Source: Podospora pseudoanserina (lineage: Eukaryota; Ascomycota; Sordariomycetes; Sordariales; Podosporaceae). Taken from it: 64,000 nt of DNA. The notes below the pieces were generated by a model. It worked only from the letters and a program-made list of their open reading frames with translations. It did no database searches and was not told where the DNA came from. The translations under genes were made by a program, and so were the position numbers. This document shows, piece by piece, positions 57,797 to 64,000 of the stretch; position 1 is the first letter of the stretch; each line of letters opens with the position of its first letter. The DNA is taken from assembly GCF_035222485.1 (NCBI RefSeq), contig NW_026946671.1:2170001-2234000 (forward strand), given 5' to 3'.

Positions 57797-60700
57797 CTAT
57801 AATAGATACTTAAAGGTATTATCTAGCGCCTCCTTAAATAGTAATAGTAATTCCCTAGGTATATCCTTATAGTGGTCGGCTCGCCGGCTAAGTGCGTCTA
57901 CCCTAACGTTCTCCGAACCCTTCTTATAATTAATTTAGAAATTAAATTCCGAAAGAAACTCTAACTATTATATTTACCGCGCGTTAAGGACCTTCGTAAT
58001 AGTAAAATACCGTAGATTTTTATAGTCCGTATAGATCTATATTTTATATTTAATACCGTTAAAATATAGCCTCTATTCCTCGAATACTTCGATAATAGCG
58101 AATAGCTTTTTATCGTAAATTAAATAGTTCTAACGTGCCCCCTCGAGCTTTTTCGAAAAGAAGGCTACCGGGTATAGCTTACCGTTATCGTCTCGCTATC
58201 CTAGCTATCTACCGATCGTATAATTTAATACGTCTACCTCGACCTTAAATAGTCGACTGGAGTCTAGTAATTTAAGTACCGGGTCCTTTAAAATAGCCTC
58301 TTTTAGCTCCTAAAAAGCTTACTTTTCTTCCTACCCCTACCGGAACTCCACGTCTTTCTTAATTAAATAGTTAAGTAACCGCGCAATACTTACGTACCTA
58401 CAGATAAATATTCGATAGAAGTTTATAAACCCCAAAAATTCCCTAATATATATTTATAATTACGGCGTAAGCCAGTCCTTAATTACTGTAATTTTCTTAA
58501 GTTCTATACGAACTTTATTTAGTAATATTAGATATCCTAAATATACTATCTTCTGTACGTAGAACTCGCTCTTCTCTTTATTAACGGAAAGTCCGGCTCC
58601 GTATAGCGCGTCGAGTATCTCTTGTACGTATTGCTTATACTCCTCTAAAGTATATAAGTAGATAAGAACGTCGTCGAAATAATATATTACTATCTTATCG
58701 AGGTACTTCTATATAATATAGTTAATAAGAAATTAAAACGTTATAGGTATATTAATTAACCCGAATAGTATTATAAGATACTCGAAATAACTATAGGGTA
58801 TACGAAACGCTATTTTCCATTCGTCTCCTTCTTTAATCCGTATATAGGCGTACCCGACAAATATATTTAAGTATATAAAGTATTGCGCCCTTATTAATTA
58901 ACTCCGTAACCTAGATATTAACGGTAGCGGGTAGTTATTTTTCACCGTCTCGTTATTTAGCTACCGGTAGTCTATATATAATCGTAAACTACCGTCTTTC
59001 TTCGGTATAAAAAATACGGAATATCCTATTAGCGATATAAACTCCTTAATATATCCTTTCTTTAAGTTCTCGTTTAAATACTTCCGTAGCTCCTTACTTT
59101 ACTTATTATTAGTATAATAGACCTTAAATAGCCGTAGCTTAACTCCTTCTTTTAACTTAATCTCGTAGTCCTACGGTCCTCGCTCTAGAAGCCCCTCCAA
59201 ATATTTAGCCGTAAAAGCTAGGTATCCTCGATATTCTACCGGTACCGCCTTTTTCTTACCTTTCTCTATATTATTATAATAAACGTATTTATTAACCTCC
59301 GATATCTTTACTAACGTCGTTAACTCTACTTCTTCGATCTTACTGCCTATATTAATAGAATACACTATTACTTCCTATACTCCTTACGGTAGTACCGTAA
59401 AGGATATTCGTCCTATACTCTACTCCGTACGTACTCCTAATCTTCTATCGTTAGTTAAATACTTTTAAGGCTCTCCTAGTCGTAGGTAGCTACTATCCCT
59501 TTAATCGATATCTAGGTTATAGTCTTTATACTATAGTTACCCTAGGATTATATCCTTCGAGGGTCCTATATCTATAATATCGAATATAATTAATATCGTT
59601 TTTCCTTCGACTATAATATCTAGAGGTAATATCTCCCTATAGACCTTTTACGTAGGAAATAAACCTTATATAACTATCTATTCCTTCTTTTTTTTCTATA
59701 GTATACGGGCTTAATATACGAACTATAGCAAAATTAAGTTCGTCTCCGCACTACCGTCTACCAGTACCACTGCCTAGAGATCCCTCTATCGTATAGTAAC
59801 CTAGAGGCATTTATCTTTCTTACTTCCTTCCTATACGGTAGCGACCTTACTAACGAGCGCCGGATCGTTATCCTATACCTTTGCCTTACGCTAATACTTA
59901 CGAAAATACCGTTCGTAGTCCGTTAGAGGTTACCGGCCCCCGCGAAAAGCCGCAAGTCGTTTCCTAAGCGGTTATATCGTTTAAGAGCGTCCTCCTACTC
60001 CGTATTAGCTAGCTACACGAAGTCCCTTAACCATATCCGCCTAACTTCCTCCTATCTTCCGTCTTTTACTTCCCTAGCATTTCCTCGTATCTATATCCGA
60101 TAGCGGTTCCTCTACTTAGTCGTCTACCTAAGCATCTTCGCCTAATAATATTACTTAACCTTTTCCCGTAAATATATAGCGTAGTCTAGGCTTAAGTACT
60201 ATCCTAATACCACTTTCTCCTACGAGCGTACGCTATTATCTATATTCCAACCGTTTATATATTCGACGTAGTACCTCGTATACCTTAGTACGATCTATAT
60301 AACTTAAAGGCTATCCTTTAGTTTAACCGGGTCCTAAACCTTCTATAAAACGTAGTCGTTTAGGTCCTTCTATTAGGCCTTTTCCCATCGGGCCATAATC
60401 CTTTTAACTAATTATAGTTTGCCCTCCTTATCTACCTTACGTACCGGCTAGTAGCCGTATAGCGACTTACTTTAATAGTACTCTATATATCCGTATATAA
60501 TATACTAAAACTAAAGTACTTTTTAATACTCCGGATACTTAAGATAAAGCTATACCGTATCTCCCTTATAGGGTATATACTATATAGGTATTAGTATATC
60601 CTTTAGTAACTTCGCGATCCTAATACTAGCGACCTTCCTGCCTTTCTAATACTCTTCCTAGCTTTTATATAAAAGCTTTATAGGCTATAATATATCCTAT

Positions 60701-62088
60701 AAAATAGTAATTCCGTATTTACTATACTACCTCTTTAGTATCGTCTATCTAGTAGGTCCTTACGTAAAACCCTCGTCTTTAGTAACCTCCGTAGTAACTT
60801 CCGTAGCAATCTATATTAGTTAATTCTATAATACCTATATTTAAAGATCTTCTTCCTTGTGCTCCGCCTTTAGCCTTTCTAGGGCTTCCTTTACCTCCTA
60901 GAACTCTATATTTTCTTATCCGGCGTACTAGTTAAAGTCTTCCTCGGAGCTTACCGCTCCGCCTTACTAGTACCCGATAGCTACTACCTCTATAACCCTC
61001 GGTCCTTTCGATATAGTAGTTAATGCGATCTCTTTCTTTTATCCGAGCCGTTTAAGTACCTTACAGTCCTTTTTAAAATGTCTTGCTTTACCGTAGTTAA
61101 AATACTTAAGGTTATCTTTACCTTAGCCCCTACTTTATAGTCTTTATTACTATATAGCGTCGACCTCTATCGGTCTTACGTATATAGTACCGGAGTAGCT
61201 AATATTAAGGTATTTTCTCTTTTACTTATTATTAAGACAGTTATTACCAAAATGTTTTTTATTATTATTATTACCGTAATAACCTTTATTACCTCTTTTC
61301 TCTATACGCCGCTAAAATTACCGATCGTCGATCCGAATAGCTATAGCGATATACTTATTAATAATGTTAGGCCTTAACTCTTTATATAACTTATCTTTTA
61401 TTTTTTCCTTAAGGCTATTATAAAAGAACTATATTAATCCTTTATCGTTAATAGTACTACGTAGGTTATCGATCTTAAATAAAGCCGCGTAGTTAGCCGC
61501 TAAGCGCGTTTAGTATAGGTTTACGAGCCTCTCCTACGCACGCCTTACCTTATTATACTCCCTAAATACTTCCTTAAACTTAGTCTTAAAGATACGATAG
61601 CTCTCGAAGTATTTTACGGTAATCTTCTTTTAGTCCTCCGGCTCCTACTCGTAGTAATTATTAAGGATAGGCTTAAACTACGCGAGAGCCCTATCCTTAA
61701 GTCTAATAGCCGCGAAAATTATTTTTAACTTTTCGTTAGTAAATTAGTTTAGGTAATAACGAAAATAGGTTTTAAGCTAGATTAAGAATCCTCTAAGCTC
61801 TGCCTTTCCTCCTCTATAGCGCTCCGGTATTAGGAATTTAACGGTTAACTTAAGTATAATCGTAATAGTAATAATCTGCTCCCGGGTCTACTAAGCCTTT
61901 TCCTTAAGCTCCTTAAGGCGCTTAACGACCTATTCTATAGTAATAAGTGCAGGTCTAGTACTAGTAGAAGGTCCCTCGCTGCCTAGGCTAGGCGGGACGC
62001 CTCCCATCTAAATATTCTCAGGTCCGGCCATAGTGGTAAAAAGACGCCTTTAACTTATCCGTAACAAAGTTAAAGTAAATATGTAACG

Positions 62089-62508
62089 TATAACGAACCC
62101 CTATCCAGAACCTCTGAAAGGGATACTAGTCGAAGGCACTTCTAAATAATCGTGGCTCGGTGCAGCTAAACAGTGCACAATAAGATATCTTAATATAAAT
62201 ACTAGATACCGTAAATACAAGCTTAAATTGCATACTGCGGAACTATCTATCTATATAGCCAGTTCCTCCGTATATATAGACCTCGTGCCAAGCCCTAATC
62301 ATAGTGATCATTCCGCTTATTCTTAATGATCGTAATAATCGCTATGATCCTCCATAACTCCCTATTAGTTGTATTGCCGCGATCACTGTGTCTTCCCAGT
62401 CTGTTGCCCATAATCGCGTAGCCTTGCCCTAATTGGTCCTACTAGCGATTATTTGTGCGTCTTGTGCCCCGCACACGGTCCGTCCTGCCTGTTGGCTTAA
62501 CTGTAACA
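62089..62508 (-). repeat. Family 2 LTR (5' LTR of outer element)
   Basis: 420 bp, ends CTGTAACA. Its first about 190 bp (plus strand) are nearly those of family 1, the rest is unrelated. Confidence 0.85.
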
Positions 62509-64000
62509 ATTAATTCCACGACGACGGATTATAACTCGTATTAGAAAGCCGCGAGCCGAATTTTAAAAAAGACCTTTATAGTAGTATTACAAGATAGTTG
62601 CCGGAGCTATAGTATTAGGAAACTAAAGTACTTTAATAATAAAAGTTCGATAAATAAACTTTAAAGGAAAGGAATATTAAATAGTTATAGTAATTAATTT
62701 AGGAAGTTCGATTAATATCGTAAATCCCTCGTTCGTAAATAAAACGAGGATACCGTAAGTTATAAAAAAGTATTATATAGAATAAGGACCTACGAAGGGT
62801 AAACGGTTAGTTATAATAGTAAAATTAGTTTATAAAAAATAATATTTTTAATTACGATAAACGACGACCCGCAGGAAGTAAACGTCGATATTTTACTAAC
62901 CGGACCTAAGTATAATATAATCTTAAAATATTTATAGTTAAAGAAGTATAATCCGGATATAAACTAAGAGAATAGTTATTTTAACTCTAGGCTTAATACT
63001 AAATAGGTAAATAGAGTTAAACTAAATAGAGCTCCTAAGTGCCTAGAGGGATAAAAAAGCCTCTACGAGTATACGAGATATACGAGCTACGATAAGCCGA
63101 TATTAATTAATAGAGGAAATACTAAAGAAGGACCCTCGTATATTAGAGAATTAAAAGGTTAAGTAATATATATTAAATTAGAAAAGCTAGAGGAAGACTC
63201 GAGTAACCATTCGAGGTATAAGCCTTTTAAGGAAAAGGAGGACCTTAATAATATTTCGAAAGAATATTATAGTTTTATAGTCTTTAAATATAAAATAAAG
63301 AACGAGTTCCCTAAGAGAACTTCTTTCGATTATAAAATCCAGTTAAAGGAAGGAGCAAAGTTACGATACTATAAAGTATATTACCTAGGTCCATAATAAA
63401 ATAAAGCTTTATAAAAGTATATTAAGGAGAACCTACTAAAGGGGTTTATTAGAGAATTATAAAGCGAAGTAGCTTACCTTATTTTATTTATACTTAAAAA
63501 AGGAATAATAAATTTAAGGTTTATAATCGATTATCGATAATTTAACGAGGAAACGATTAAGAATAGGTATCCGCTACCGCTTATTAGGGAGATAAAGGAT
63601 TAACTAGTAGGCGCCTAATGGTTTAGTCGACTAGATCTTCCGATAGCCTTTAACTATATCCGGATTAAGGAAGGAGATAAATAAAAAATAACTTTTAGGA
63701 CTCGCTATAGATACTTTAAATACTAAGTTATACTATTTAAACTTACTAACGCCCTTACGATATTCTAAAGTATAATTAATTATACCCTATACCTATATCT
63801 AGATCGATTCGCCTTTATATACCTAAACGATATTTTAATTTATTTGAAGACCCTTAAAGAATATAGATAGTACGTACGATAGATTTTATAAACACTATAG
63901 GATATAGGACTCTCGGTAAACCTATAAAAAAGCGAATTCCACGTATAAAAGATAGTCTTTTTAAGATTCGAAATTATATTAGAAGAGATCCGTATAGAAC
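62509..64000 (+). mobile_element. Third Ty3/gypsy element, right part (RT region), cut by window end
   Basis: Continues the element that starts at about 44675. A gypsy-type RT is visible (LRFIIDYR, then NRYPLPLIREI near 63510-63600), preceded by a protease-like stretch. Broken, RIP-type decay. The rest, with the 3' LTR, is beyond the window. Confidence 0.7.

Larger units (their letters stand above)
47523..62508 (-). mobile_element. Outer nested element: family 2 Ty3/gypsy, reverse, holding another element
   Basis: LTRs at 47523-47942 and 62089-62508, both 420 bp. Flanking bases ACTAA and ATTAA fit a target duplication. Read on the minus strand: 5' LTR, gag (about 61950-60850), protease/RT (about 59750-58600), RNase H, then the inserted element (50343-57796), then integrase (about 50300-49300), chromodomain area, tRNA-like stretch, extra antisense frame and 3' LTR. 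Many breaks, RIP-type; a fossil. It inserted into the third element. Confidence 0.85.

Noticed and set aside
59171-59365. 64-codon minus-strand frame
   Set aside because: A surviving piece of the outer element's pol; not a gene of its own.
43650-64000. Telomere repeats or CRISPR-like arrays in the AT-rich block
   Set aside because: No TTAGGG arrays and no regularly spaced repeats seen; the repetition is explained by LTR elements.

Overview
The window reads as nuclear DNA of a filamentous ascomycete (Pezizomycotina, probably a Sordariomycete). The support is: short introns of 48-76 nt with fungal splice sites, fungal families (CYP56, CFEM, siderophore transporter, LPMO, AA8 cytochrome), a fungal tRNA-Gly, and an AT-rich block in which every element is saturated with C-to-T type decay, the mark of repeat-induced point mutation (RIP). 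The species assignment is inference; nothing in the sequence names it. Exon coordinates were worked out by hand from splice sites and reading frame, not by alignment to transcripts.

Layout. (1) 1-7491: an isocyanide/dityrosine-type locus, with a DIT1/PvcA-family isocyanide synthase (cut by the left edge), a DIT2-like CYP56 P450 and a divergent DTR1-like MFS exporter. (2) 9157-15087: a GNAT acetyltransferase, an AIF2/FSP1-like NAD(P)H:quinone oxidoreductase, and a three-domain kinase-HAD-uracil phosphoribosyltransferase protein. (3) 15653-18812: an iron-uptake pair, a GPI-type CFEM protein and a siderophore MFS transporter, divergent around a shared promoter holding an ATCWGATAA GATA-factor site. 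(4) 19368-27497: an APC-family permease, a conserved fungal beta-barrel-like protein, a MATE transporter and a YhhN/TMEM86 membrane protein. (5) 29598-38794: a secreted Cys-rich protein, PI-PLC, histidine phosphatase, tRNA-Gly, a DUF2945-type protein, an alpha/beta hydrolase, a HAD phosphatase and a divergent ATP synthase subunit 9. (6) 39667-43318: secreted redox genes (an LPMO-like protein and an AA8 cytochrome-only protein), then a second Cys-rich secreted protein that seems to have lost its ATG.

From about 43.65 kb to the end there is no working gene, only RIP-degraded Ty3/gypsy elements nested in one another. A forward element (50343-57796) sits inside a reverse element (47523-62508), which sits inside a forward element (about 44675 to beyond 64000), which itself seems to interrupt a reverse copy of the first family (LTR at 44081-44483).

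How genes may work together: the DIT1/DIT2/DTR1 trio probably makes, oxidises and exports a tyrosine-derived isocyanide or N-formyl product. The CFEM/SIT pair handles iron under GATA-repressor control. The LPMO-like enzyme could receive electrons from the AA8 cytochrome beside it.
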